Origin: Spirochaetota bacterium
GTDB taxonomy: Bacteria > Spirochaetota > B62-G9 > DRHN01
Assembly: GCA_016934265.1 (NCBI GenBank)
Contig: JAFGTF010000116.1
Span: 1-48,091 of the forward strand
Reading direction: 5' to 3'
Length of the DNA: 48,091 bases
In this document: one piece after another, positions 1 to 7,666 of the stretch
Numbering within the stretch: position 1 is the stretch's first letter
How the letters are laid out: every line of letters begins with the position of its first letter
Made by a program: the position numbers and the translations under genes
Notes under the pieces: model-generated
What the model was told of the DNA's origin: nothing
Databases searched by the model: none
What the model saw: only the letters and a program-made list of their open reading frames with translations

Positions 1-223
1 GCTCTGATAGAGGACTTCAGGCTCTCCGATATCAGGGGATATTGAGAAGAAATTGACTTGCATCACGATAAAAAAATTATTAGTATGTAGGATGTAGTTG
101 CCGGTTTAACTGATTGTTCTTAGATCCAAAATATCGAGTGATGAGCTTCGGTTCTTTGAAAATTATCCGTTTTCTTTCGAAATCGTAAGTAGACCGATCT
201 TTGCGTGATGCGAACGATTAATT

Positions 224-470
224 GGTGCCGAAGGTATCATCTAAACTTAGTTGTTGGGATAGGTCGTTGACGGTGGTGAAGTGGAGTTAACGGCAAAGCA
301 TTATTAGAGTGATAGATGGTATCAACAACTAAAATTTACTATATGATGCCGAAGGCTTCGTCTAAACTTAGTTGTAGGAGTAGAGTATTGTATGTGGGGA
401 AACGAGGTTCAAGAAAAGCATTATTAGGGTTATAGGTGATATCAACAACTAAAATTTACTATATGATGCC
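224..470. repeat. Two tandem copies of a ~120-bp non-coding unit
   Basis: The block ATCAACAACTAAAATTTACT occurs at 321-340 and again at 441-460, exactly 120 bases apart, and GCATTATTAG recurs at 298 and 418. The start of each unit (GCCGAAGG.. then CTAAACTTAGTTGT) is also shared, at about 227 and 348. The middle of the unit has diverged to roughly 60-65% identity by eye while its length is kept. Within a unit CTTAGTTGT near the start can pair with ACAACTAA near the end, so each unit is itself an imperfect inverted repeat. A degenerate third copy may run to about 560. This is seen directly; the function is unknown. Confidence 0.75.
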
Positions 471-488
471 GAAGCATCATATAGTAAA
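455..488. other. Perfect 15-bp hairpin with CGAA loop
   Basis: TTTACTATATGATGC (455-469) is followed by CGAA and then by its exact reverse complement (474-488). It lies at the end of the second 120-bp unit. No T-run follows on either strand, so it is not a typical Rho-independent terminator. Confidence 0.8.
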
Positions 489-582
489 CAAACATAAGTT
501 CATGGGGTAGCAGCAACGGTAGTTGAGGTGCGTGATTGAAAAAGCAGCTACATACCGGTAATTAGTATCGCATGAGCTCAAA

Positions 583-619
583 TTTATAATTTTGGTGCCT
601 ACAGCACCAAAATTATAAA
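583..619. other. Perfect 16-bp hairpin just upstream of tRNA-Gly
   Basis: TTTATAATTTTGGTGC (583-598), a 5-base loop, and the exact reverse complement (604-619). It ends three bases before the first base of the tRNA. It has no T-run after it. It sits where the next repeat unit would end (hairpin centres at about 351, 471 and 601), so it may belong to the same repeat series. Confidence 0.8.
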
Positions 620-622
620 CAA

Positions 623-693
623 GCGGCCGTCGTAAAGTGGTATTACCTCAGCCTTCCAAGCTGAAGTCGTGGGTTCGATTCCCATCGGCCGCT
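623..693 (+). tRNA. tRNA-Gly (anticodon UCC)
   Basis: The acceptor stem GCGGCCG (623-629) pairs with CGGCCGC (686-692), and T693 is the discriminator. The anticodon arm is TCAGC-CTTCCAA-GCTGA, giving anticodon TCC, which reads GGA/GGG glycine codons. The T arm GTGGG-TTCGATT-CCCAT is standard. The 3' CCA is not encoded (CAT follows the discriminator), so it must be added by the CCA enzyme whose gene lies next door on the other strand. Confidence 0.96.
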
Positions 694-758
694 CATTTTT
701 TTCCCGCCTGACAAAATACCCATCTTTATTGACGGTCAATCGGTCCGCTGCGGGCGCA

Positions 759-2120
759 TTATACGGTGTGCGCTTTCTCTGTCTGAGATGTGATGATTTC
801 CTCCGCGATGTGCATAAGGGTTTCCTTGCTGTTTTTCTCCGGGTCGTCGATTATCTCTTCGAGGAGGAGGGAAAGGATACGGCCGATCAAGGGTCCGGGA
901 CCGAGCTCGAACTCGGACATGATATCGGTACCGTTCACCGCCAGGTCTTTCACCGTTATCGCGTTTTCCGCCTCAATAACCCTGGCGATACGGTCTTTCA
1001 GGTTTCGTACGGAGTTGGATTCACCTCTTTTTAGGCCGTTGCCTACTCTGTCTGCCCGTCTCAGTTCGAACAGCGCCTCGAGATTTTCGAGCCCCACCTT
1101 TCTCATGAAGCGGCGTACCGCACCGTCCGTCCACTGACGGGTATAATGGAACATGTGGTTCCTGATGAGGTGCGTAACGAGCCTCACATCGTTGTTGCTG
1201 AACTTCATGCGGCGCATGATGCGTTTCGTGATACCCGCCCCGATGATCTCATGATTGTAAAAAACCGACTTGCCTTCTTCGACGTCATGTTTTACATGAT
1301 ATTTTCCGATATCGTGAAACAGCGCGGCGAGCCTGATGCGGTAATCGTCCGCGGGAGCGGCGTCGCAGGAGTATAGGTTGTGGTGGTAAATATCATATCG
1401 ATGAAATCGGTTCTGCTCGACGCCGTATCCGGTGAGCAGTTCTGGAATTACCTGTTCGAGCAGGCCGCTTTCACGCATAAGGTTTATTCCGACGGACGGG
1501 ATCCTCGATCCGAGTATTTTGATAAACTCGTCCCTGATCCGCTCGATCGAAATTTGAGATGTCGTATCGAGGCATTTCGAAATGGCCGTAAAGGTCTCTT
1601 CGAAGATAGAGAATTCGAGCTGCGATGCGAGCCTGCAGGCCCTAAAGGGGCGGAGGCCGTCTTCGGAGAATCGTTGCAAGGGGTCTCCTATGGTTCGGAT
1701 CAGCTTCCTCTCGATGTCCTTCTTTCCCTCATACGGATCCACTGTTACACCTGTCACCGGATTGTACGCGATGCCGTTAATGGTGAAATCTCGTCTCGAG
1801 AGGTCCTCATATATGGTCTTGGCGTATGTGACCATGTCCGGTCTCCGACTGTCGGAATACTTACCGTCACTTCGAAAGGTCGTCACCTCCACCCCGTATC
1901 CTCTCTTGAGGACCGTCACGGTGCCGTGCTTTATTCCGGTTGGAATGACACGCTTGAATACGTTCATTACCTCTTCAGGCGTCGCGTTCGTCGCGATATC
2001 GTGGTCATACGCCGGCCTGCCGATGATGATGTCCCGGATCGAGCCCCCGACAAGCCACGCCTCGTACCCGTTCCTGTTGAGAGAATCCGCAATCTCGATC
2101 ACATAGCGGGGTATTTCCAT
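759..2120 (-). CDS. cca: CCA-adding tRNA nucleotidyltransferase / poly(A) polymerase family
   Basis: This 453-residue protein adds or repairs the 3' CCA end of tRNAs in the cytoplasm. The N-terminal head has the class II nucleotidyltransferase signature VGGSIRD near residue 24, the metal-binding D-H-D in AYDHDIATNA, and the RRDFTINGIAYNP motif that ends the catalytic head. An HD domain follows, with FHDIGK near residue 270. The length is normal for the bacterial family. The ATG start lacks an obvious Shine-Dalgarno site, but the N-terminus MEIPRYVIEIADSLNRNGYE lines up well with family members. The gene converges on a tRNA-Gly gene without encoded CCA. The family includes CCA-, CC- and A-adding enzymes and poly(A) polymerases, which cannot be separated by eye. 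Confidence 0.93.
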   Translation of the reverse strand: MEIPRYVIEIADSLNRNGYEAWLVGGSIRDIIIGRPAYDHDIATNATPEEVMNVFKRVIPTGIKHGTVTVLKRGYGVEVTTFRSDGKYSDSRRPDMVTYAKTIYEDLSRRDFTINGIAYNPVTGVTVDPYEGKKDIERKLIRTIGDPLQRFSEDGLRPFRACRLASQLEFSIFEETFTAISKCLDTTSQISIERIRDEFIKILGSRIPSVGINLMRESGLLEQVIPELLTGYGVEQNRFHRYDIYHHNLYSCDAAPADDYRIRLAALFHDIGKYHVKHDVEEGKSVFYNHEIIGAGITKRIMRRMKFSNNDVRLVTHLIRNHMFHYTRQWTDGAVRRFMRKVGLENLEALFELRRADRVGNGLKRGESNSVRNLKDRIARVIEAENAITVKDLAVNGTDIMSEFELGPGPLIGRILSLLLEEIIDDPEKNSKETLMHIAEEIITSQTEKAHTV

Positions 2121-2316
2121 AAATAGAAAGGTAAGAAAAATGATTTTTCATGTCAATACAATATAGGGTTTTTGGCTTCCTTGGACGGGATGACGTAAAC
2201 GGCAAATAGTACAAGACAAAACGGGGCTTTTGACGCTTCAAACAGGAAACAAAACGGCATATTATACGGTTTTTTTAGAACCGGATCGAAATGTTTTTGT
2301 CGTCTTTTCGAAGGGG

Positions 2317-2352
2317 AAAAAAAGGCAGCCCGAATGTTTTTCCGGGCTGCCT
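2317..2352 (-). terminator. Rho-independent terminator of the flagellin gene
   Basis: On the minus strand a GGCAGCCCG stem pairs with CGGGCTGCC around an AT-rich loop (2324-2351), followed by seven T residues (A-run 2317-2323 on the plus strand). It begins about 20 bases after the flaB stop codon. Confidence 0.92.
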
Positions 2353-2370
2353 CTCTTGGGGGTAATACAA

Positions 2371-3243
2371 CTATCTGAGCAACTGCAGAACAGATTGAGG
2401 CGTGGTGTTCGCCTGTGCCAGCATTGCCGTACCCGACTGAACGAGTATCTGGTTCTTTACGAAGTTCACCATCGCTTCCGCCATGTCCGTGTCCCTGATC
2501 CTCGATTCGGCGGCCTGCATGTTCTCGTATCCGGTCATGAGTCCTTTGGCCGCATACTCCATCCGGTTCTGGTAGGCACCTAGGTCCGCCCGCTGTTTCG
2601 AGACCTTTCTAAGCGCCTCGTCGATGGCACCGATCGCGCGGTTCGCTTTCGCAGGAGTGCTGATGCTGATGAAGGTCGCGGTGTGGGCGAAGCCCGTCGG
2701 GTTCTTCAGTCCGAGGCCCTGAGAGGACATTGTGCCGATGTAGACCCGCTTCCGCTGGTCCATATTCGGTCCCATGTGGAGCCACATACTCGCGGAAATG
2801 GTATTCTCACCCGTGGCGGCGGCGAACCGTCCGGTAAGAATATTCATGCTGTTGAACTGGGCATGGGACGCGATCCTGTCGACCTCGTCGACGAGCTGTG
2901 AGACCTCCACCTGGATCATGAGCCGGTCCTCGTCCGAATAGACGCCGTTCGATGCCTGTATCGCTAGCTCACGAAGCCTCTGGAGAATTGACTGCGTCTC
3001 CTCGAGGTATCCCTCGGCCGTCTGGATGAATGAAATACCGTCCTCTACGTTCTTTTCGGCCCGGCGAAGGCCCCTGATCTGGGAGCGCATCTTCTCGGAT
3101 ACGGCAAGACCCGACGCGTCGTCTCCGGCACGGTTGATCCTCATGCCCGACGACAGTTTCTCCATATCCTTGGTAACGTCCCAGCCGGTGAACTTGAGCT
3201 GCCGGTTGGCAAAGATGGCAGACAGATTATGGTTGATAACCAT
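2371..3243 (-). CDS. flaB: Periplasmic flagellar core filament protein FlaB (flagellin)
   Basis: This is the flagellin core subunit, which in spirochaetes polymerises into periplasmic flagella. It has 290 residues, close to the about 286 usual for spirochaetal FlaB and much shorter than enteric flagellin. The conserved terminal D0/D1 helices are present: N-terminal [13 protein letters not shown] and [20 protein letters not shown], and C-terminal [19 protein letters not shown]. There is almost no variable central domain. The start is fixed by a strong AAGGAGGAG site a few bases upstream of ATG 3243. A sigma-28-like promoter lies upstream and a terminator downstream, so it is monocistronic. Spirochaetes usually carry several flaB copies; only one is in this window. 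This gene is the main evidence for the taxonomic assignment. Confidence 0.96.
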   Translation of the reverse strand: MVINHNLSAIFANRQLKFTGWDVTKDMEKLSSGMRINRAGDDASGLAVSEKMRSQIRGLRRAEKNVEDGISFIQTAEGYLEETQSILQRLRELAIQASNGVYSDEDRLMIQVEVSQLVDEVDRIASHAQFNSMNILTGRFAAATGENTISASMWLHMGPNMDQRKRVYIGTMSSQGLGLKNPTGFAHTATFISISTPAKANRAIGAIDEALRKVSKQRADLGAYQNRMEYAAKGLMTGYENMQAAESRIRDTDMAEAMVNFVKNQILVQSGTAMLAQANTTPQSVLQLLR

Positions 3244-3303
3244 CTTTCTCCTCCTTGAATGGTAGTTGTTTTGCTAGTTTTGAACATCCCTGTTCTAAGG
3301 TTT

Positions 3304-3330
3304 GTGTCGGATCAATATCAATTTCCTTTA
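3304..3330 (-). promoter_or_regulatory. Sigma-28 (FliA)-like promoter for flaB
   Basis: On the minus strand TAAA (3330-3327), a spacer of exactly 15 bases, and TCCGACAC (3311-3304) resemble the flagellar sigma-28 consensus TAAA-N15-GCCGATAA, with 5 of 8 matches in the -10 box. Transcription would start about 50 bases before the flaB start codon. The match is seen; use by FliA is inferred. Confidence 0.6.
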
Positions 3331-3378
3331 GACATTTTTCATCAGCCCTGGTACTTTATCAATAGGAGGGACCGCTGC

Positions 3379-4029
3379 ATGAAAGCGTACATCTTCCTTC
3401 ACCGGGAAGGCGCGGGGGCGCGGGTGTACAAGACGTACTACGAACGGACAAGGGCTCCCGAAGATGTGATTATCTGCGCAAACGGAGGGTATAAGACCGC
3501 CCGTTCTTTTTCGATCGAGCCGCATATCGTGGTGGGAGACCTCGATTCACTTTCCGCGGAAAAGATCGGCGAAGGGATAGAGGTCAAAAGCTATCCGCCC
3601 GAAAAAGACTACTCGGATTACGAGCTCGCCCTTGGCGAAGCGGTTCGTCTTCGCGTGGAAGAGGTCGTCGTTTTCGGCGCCCTCGGCGGCAGAAAGGACC
3701 ATGAAATCGTAAACCTTGTCGTAACGGCACATGCCGGAATACCGGTCGTGCTCATAGAGGAGGAGGCGGAGATACATAACGTTATAAAAAGCCTCGAGAT
3801 AGCGGGGAAGAAGGGAAGCGTGTGCTCGCTCGTCGCGTTCTGCGGGGGTTGCCGTGTCCGGAAAATGGAAGGATTCCGCTATTCGCTGACGGACGAGGAG
3901 ATTATTCCGTCGAGCAGGGGGCTCTCCAACGTTATCGAGCGGGACAAGGCTTCTATCACTCTCGCGGATGGATCCCTTTTCCTTATCATACCTGCCGGTG
4001 CACATCACACCCCTCGAAGGCGAGTGTGA
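3379..4029 (+). CDS. thiN: Thiamine pyrophosphokinase
   Basis: This enzyme transfers pyrophosphate from ATP to thiamine to give thiamine pyrophosphate, the cofactor needed among others by the acetolactate synthase encoded at 35597-37348. The protein has 216 residues. Family motifs are clear: ANGGYKTA near residue 34, VVGDLDSL at 51-58, PPEKDYSDYELAL at 73-85, and GALGGRKDHE at 100-109. The start at ATG 3379 is chosen because AGGAGGG lies 8 bases upstream; the frame remains open back to 3259 but that part overlaps the flaB promoter and has no homology character. No TPP riboswitch is seen upstream. It is divergent from flaB and convergent with the HIT gene. Confidence 0.92.
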   Translation: MKAYIFLHREGAGARVYKTYYERTRAPEDVIICANGGYKTARSFSIEPHIVVGDLDSLSAEKIGEGIEVKSYPPEKDYSDYELALGEAVRLRVEEVVVFGALGGRKDHEIVNLVVTAHAGIPVVLIEEEAEIHNVIKSLEIAGKKGSVCSLVAFCGGCRVRKMEGFRYSLTDEEIIPSSRGLSNVIERDKASITLADGSLFLIIPAGAHHTPRRRV

Positions 4030-4105
4030 TGTCTTGCTGAATGTCCGACGACAAAGCAATCGCGTATGTTTAATCCACCGACAGTACGTGGAAATTTCCT
4101 CTAAT

Positions 4106-4609
4106 TCACTTCATGGAAAAACCGCGGAACGCTTCACGGAGTTTCTTCATCGTAATGGAAGGGTCTTCGACGATGATCTTCGCACCCCCCACGATATCTA
4201 TGAATCCCAGCTCATTTCTGTACCGCGGGATTACGTGCACGTGAAGGTGTTGTATGCTTGCACCAGCGGAATCACCCATATTGAACCCCGCATTGTAGCC
4301 CGCGGGCGAGTAGAGCGATTCGAGCACATCGAGACTCTTTGCAAGCAGCCCGTCCATCTCCCTGCGTTCGCCGGACGATAAATCCCTGTAGTCGGTGATA
4401 TGCCGCTTCGGGAAGATCAATATATGTCCGGAGTTATAGGGATACTTGTTCACACAGACGGCGGTATCCATGCCCTCGGCTACGAGCAGGTTGACGATGT
4501 CCTTGTGCTTCGCGACGATAGCGCAGAGTATGCAGTCGACATTCGGTTTTCCGCCCTTGATATAACTCAGTTTATTGAGAGAAAAGAGATTTTTGTGATG
4601 TGGCGTCAT
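4106..4609 (-). CDS. HIT-family nucleotide hydrolase/transferase
   Basis: This 167-residue cytoplasmic protein belongs to the histidine-triad superfamily, which acts on nucleotide phosphoramidates or dinucleoside polyphosphates. The triad is QHLHVHV, with H121, H123 and H125, the central His being the nucleophile of the family. A CILC pair at residues 26-29, often metal-binding in HIT proteins, and the conserved NKYPYNSGHILIFPKRH block are also present. The overall pattern is nearer to the Ap4A-phosphorylase-like branch than to short HinT proteins. The start codon is uncertain: ATG 4609 has no clear ribosome site, and the first 20 residues are not typical of the family. It is separated by 13 bases from the SPFH-like gene upstream, so the two may be cotranscribed. 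Confidence 0.9.
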   Translation of the reverse strand: MTPHHKNLFSLNKLSYIKGGKPNVDCILCAIVAKHKDIVNLLVAEGMDTAVCVNKYPYNSGHILIFPKRHITDYRDLSSGERREMDGLLAKSLDVLESLYSPAGYNAGFNMGDSAGASIQHLHVHVIPRYRNELGFIDIVGGAKIIVEDPSITMKKLREAFRGFSMK

Positions 4610-4622
4610 AAGATGCCGAAGC

Positions 4623-5693
4623 CTATTTCGTGAAAAATTTCCAGAACATCAGGTACCGGTACCACGGTATGTCATCTTCCTCGGCCGCTTCACCATCCTT
4701 CGGGATACCCGCCCCTTCGTCGATTAACCCGCCTGAAGCGGGTTCTTCGTTATCGGATTCAAAGACTGGCGGTATCTGCTCGTTTTCCGTCTCTAAAGGG
4801 GGCAACTCCTTTTCAAACCGCGGTATTTCGGATTCGAGTATTCGAGGAAACCCGCCGGATTCGTCCTCGGGAAGCACGAGTACACGTACCTTGTCGTTTA
4901 ACTGCTGAATATAGAAATACTTCAGAAGGGACGGGTATTCGGTTATCAGTTCTCCGTATTTTCGGAGCCTTTCGATTTCAAGATCCTCCTGCGCCAAACG
5001 AATCTTCCGCTCCATCTCCCGCCTGCTGTCTTCAGATTTTTCGGCGGCGAGCGCCTCCATGAATTCGAAGTAGCTCGCCAGGGCTTTTTTATAGGTTTCT
5101 ATCTGGGGGATGGAATCGAAGGTGACGTGCGAGCGGACGTTTCGCAGGTCGTATCGTGACGCATACTCCGCGATCTCCTCTAACAGGAGGCCGCGCAACA
5201 GTTCGACCGATCCGTATCCGAACCCTTCCGTCACCAGAGAGGTATCCGAGAGCGTATCGAGAAGATATGCGGTCAGCGTTTCCTGCGTCCGGGAGGAGAG
5301 CCCGTGCTCGATATACGCTTCGAACCCTTCAATAATTCCATTCTCCAAAAGCTTCCGCGCGGTATCGAAATCGACGTTGTAATCGACCTCTACGGCCCCG
5401 TCGAGGGAGAAGCTTCCATATTCCGCAAGAACTTCGTTACCGGGAAGCGGCAGCGTGAATTCGAACCGTGCGGTATACGGTTCGGTCTCGATTCTATATA
5501 GATGAAAGCTCTTCGGAACGAGCTTCTGCCAGAGCCAGTAAAAGCGGCCGGATTCGAGCGGGTAGTCGATCGTACCGGTCAATGTGGAATGGGCGAGATA
5601 GAAAGTCTGCGGCTGGACGTTTACCCAGCCGAAGTAAAAGCATACTCCTGCGGCAATAATAAGTAAAACCAGAATGAGGATTACTTTTTTCAT
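4623..5693 (-). CDS. Membrane-anchored protein with SPFH/prohibitin-like features
   Basis: This 356-residue protein has one N-terminal hydrophobic segment (about residues 2-20, KKVILILVLLIIAAGVCFYF) acting as signal anchor. The bulk then faces the periplasm. Residues 90-270 resemble an SPFH/band-7 arrangement: a beta-rich part, a helical stretch rich in Glu/Lys/Arg (AEKSEDSRREMERKIRLAQE), and a final YPSLLKYFYIQQLNDKVRVLVLP, which resembles the end of prohibitin-like domains. A long acidic Pro/Glu-rich tail follows, and the last residues IPWYRYLMFWKFFTK are aromatic and could touch a membrane. ATG 5693 is preferred because GGGAGGT lies about 9 bases upstream; a TTG start at 5711 would overlap that site. 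The family assignment is inferred by eye. Confidence 0.55.
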   Translation of the reverse strand: MKKVILILVLLIIAAGVCFYFGWVNVQPQTFYLAHSTLTGTIDYPLESGRFYWLWQKLVPKSFHLYRIETEPYTARFEFTLPLPGNEVLAEYGSFSLDGAVEVDYNVDFDTARKLLENGIIEGFEAYIEHGLSSRTQETLTAYLLDTLSDTSLVTEGFGYGSVELLRGLLLEEIAEYASRYDLRNVRSHVTFDSIPQIETYKKALASYFEFMEALAAEKSEDSRREMERKIRLAQEDLEIERLRKYGELITEYPSLLKYFYIQQLNDKVRVLVLPEDESGGFPRILESEIPRFEKELPPLETENEQIPPVFESDNEEPASGGLIDEGAGIPKDGEAAEEDDIPWYRYLMFWKFFTK

Positions 5694-6056
5694 GGTTCCG
5701 TTACCTCCCAATCTTTTTCTCGCCGCTTCCCTAAATAAGGAGAAAACCCATACGTCGCTTCGAAACGCCCCGGCCGACTAGGATATGATATAATATATTT
5801 CCGTAATTACAATAGAATTCTGAAAAAGCCGGACGAGGGGGGTGCGTGTATTTTTTAATTACGCTAGCATTTAGATAAGAAGGTATCCCTTTTAAATATA
5901 AAAAGTTTCAATGGAGTACACGTATTATTATAAGAGAGTCTTTTTAACCGACTGAGTTAAATATTTTTACTTTTTCCCGGTGACGTATTACCTATTACAG
6001 AGGAACATAAAAAGGCGTCGCTTTTTATTGCTTCGCTGATAACGGGAGAGCACGGT
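5694..6056. other. AT-rich divergent intergenic region
   Basis: This region of 363 bp separates the SPFH-like gene (minus) from mazG (plus). It contains TATAAT near 5787 and many A/T runs, so it probably holds both promoters, but no convincing -35/-10 pair or riboswitch was found. Confidence 0.5.
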
Positions 6057-6821
6057 TTGCGCACTATGTACGAACTTGTAGAGGTTATGAAGAGGCTGAG
6101 GGCGAAAAACGGGTGTCCGTGGGACCGGGAGCAGGACCACGAGTCGCTGAAGCCCTACCTCGTCGAAGAAACGTACGAGGTGATCGATGCAATAGACAAG
6201 GGAAACGACGCGCACTTGAAGGAGGAGCTCGGCGATCTGCTGCTACAGATTGTCTTTCATGCGCAGATCGCGGCGGAGGAGGGCCGGTTCACGATAGACG
6301 ACGTCGCGTCGTCGATCGTCGAAAAGCTGAAACGGCGTCATCCGCACGTGTTCGGAGACGTCAGGGCGGACACTCCGGAAGAGGTTCTGGTAAACTGGGA
6401 GCTGATAAAGAAGGACGAGGGAAAGGAATCGATCATGGACGGGGTTCCGAAGAGCCTTCCCGCCCTTCTCAAGGCCAGGCGGGTACAGGAGAAAGCGCGG
6501 AGGGTTGGGTTCGACTGGGAGAATGCGGAAGGAGCGGTGCACAAGGTTTCGGAAGAGGTAAAGGAGCTCGAGGAGGCAATCCATCGAGGCAGGGAAGAGG
6601 AGGCGAAGGAGGAGTTCGGAGATCTTCTTTTCTCACTCGTCAATGTATCCAGGTTTCTCGGAATCGATGCGGAGGATTCCCTGCGTGCGACGATCGATAA
6701 AGTGATCGAGAGGTTCAAATATATCGAGCAAGAGGTAAAGAGGCGCGGGTCGAAACAGATAGGTGACTATACGCTCGATGAGCTGAACAGTATGTGGGAG
6801 AGTTCGAAAGGGAAGCGGTAA
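6057..6821 (+). CDS. mazG: Nucleoside triphosphate pyrophosphohydrolase MazG
   Basis: MazG hydrolyses (d)NTPs to NMP and pyrophosphate and cleans the nucleotide pool. The 254-residue length and two tandem MazG domains are typical of the long form. The first domain has the CPWDREQDHESLKPYLVEET block near residue 20 and metal-binding acidic residues in EETYEV and EELGD. The second repeats the pattern in SEEVKELEEAI and KEEFGDLLFSL near residues 165-200. The start is TTG 6057, with GGGAGAG 6 bases upstream; the ATG three codons on is too far from that site. The next gene follows after 62 bases and may be cotranscribed. Confidence 0.95.
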   Translation: MRTMYELVEVMKRLRAKNGCPWDREQDHESLKPYLVEETYEVIDAIDKGNDAHLKEELGDLLLQIVFHAQIAAEEGRFTIDDVASSIVEKLKRRHPHVFGDVRADTPEEVLVNWELIKKDEGKESIMDGVPKSLPALLKARRVQEKARRVGFDWENAEGAVHKVSEEVKELEEAIHRGREEEAKEEFGDLLFSLVNVSRFLGIDAEDSLRATIDKVIERFKYIEQEVKRRGSKQIGDYTLDELNSMWESSKGKR

Positions 6822-6883
6822 CCCCGTTATGGACGGGCGTCTTTTATCCGTGTGATGAGCGATCCGTCGAAATAAGCGGTGTA

Positions 6884-7666
6884 ATGAACGAAAAGCCGAT
6901 AGTCAACAAGAAGATGAAGAGTGAGAATGCGTTTCAGTACTATCTCCTCAAGAAAGTCGGAAAGACGATCAAGAAATACGGGATGATCGAAAAGGGCGAC
7001 CGAATCCTTGTCGGCGTCTCCGGGGGAAAGGACAGCTTTACCCTGCTCAAGATACTCCAGGACAGGAAGGGCTTCTACCCGAACCAGTACGAGCTCTTAG
7101 CGCTCCATGTGGTCTTTGACATCGAGTGCGAGGGACGCGCCGATCCGGCAGTGCTGGAAGATTATTTCGTTTCGCAGGGATACGAATACAGGATCGTGAA
7201 GCAAACGGTGGATAACGGCGAGAAGGGGCCGAGCTCTTTCTGGTGCTCCCGTAACCGCAGGCGGGTTCTCTTCGATACGGCCAACCGGCTCGGATATAAC
7301 AAGATCGCCCTCGGACACCACAGAAACGACGTGATCGAGACGCTTCTGATTAATCTTTTCTACCATTCGGAAGTTTCCACCATGCTCCCCACGCAGCGCC
7401 TCTTCGGCGGCAGATTGTCGATCATCAGGCCGCTCTACAACCTTCCGGAATCCGATACACGTAAGTTCTGTTATACGCACCATTTTCCCGCTGTATCATG
7501 CCGGTGCCCGTCACAAGACGAGACGAAGCGGGAAATGTTCAAGAGACTGCTCGCCGAGGTGGAGAAGACCCACCCCAAGGCGATGCTCAACGCAATACGG
7601 GCGCTGGAGAATGTCAGAGAGGAGTATCTTCCCGGCAGTACGGTTGTCGATGATATCGTAATCTGA
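6884..7666 (+). CDS. TtcA/TilS-family PP-loop ATPase (tRNA thiolation-like)
   Basis: This 260-residue PP-loop enzyme is nearest to TtcA, which thiolates C32 of tRNAs using ATP and an Fe-S cluster. SGGKDS at 46-51 is the PP-loop. FWCSRNRRRVLFDTA at 119-133 and ALGHHRNDVIETLLINLFY at 142-160 are family blocks. The usual CxxC before NRR is altered: residue 118 is Ser and only C121 remains. C206 and C208 are at the place of the second Cys group. This could change cluster binding, so the tRNA 2-thiocytidine role is not certain. The start at ATG 6884 was chosen because the product then begins like its relatives; its ribosome site is weak. Confidence 0.8.
   Translation: MNEKPIVNKKMKSENAFQYYLLKKVGKTIKKYGMIEKGDRILVGVSGGKDSFTLLKILQDRKGFYPNQYELLALHVVFDIECEGRADPAVLEDYFVSQGYEYRIVKQTVDNGEKGPSSFWCSRNRRRVLFDTANRLGYNKIALGHHRNDVIETLLINLFYHSEVSTMLPTQRLFGGRLSIIRPLYNLPESDTRKFCYTHHFPAVSCRCPSQDETKREMFKRLLAEVEKTHPKAMLNAIRALENVREEYLPGSTVVDDIVI

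Larger units (their letters stand above)
1..622. other. Gene-free stretch with repeats and hairpins upstream of tRNA-Gly
   Basis: No reading frame with coding character is seen on either strand. Positions 1-220 show nothing recognisable. From about 224 onward the stretch consists of two diverged copies of a 120-bp unit, a possible third degenerate copy, and two perfect hairpins, listed separately. It is AT-richer than the genes to its right. It could be the edge of an integrated element that ended at the tRNA gene, but no integrase or direct repeat in the window proves this. Confidence 0.7.

Noticed and set aside
224-470. Integron attC sites
   Set aside because: The repeats fold like attC sites, but the expected RYYYAAC and GTTRRRY core sequences are not matched, and no cassette gene or integron integrase is in the window.
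455-619. Rho-independent terminators at the two hairpins upstream of tRNA-Gly
   Set aside because: Neither hairpin is followed by a T-run on either strand.
669-2126. Several plus-strand open frames across 669-2126
   Set aside because: They lie antisense to cca, which has full family motifs, and show no family motifs or ribosome sites of their own.
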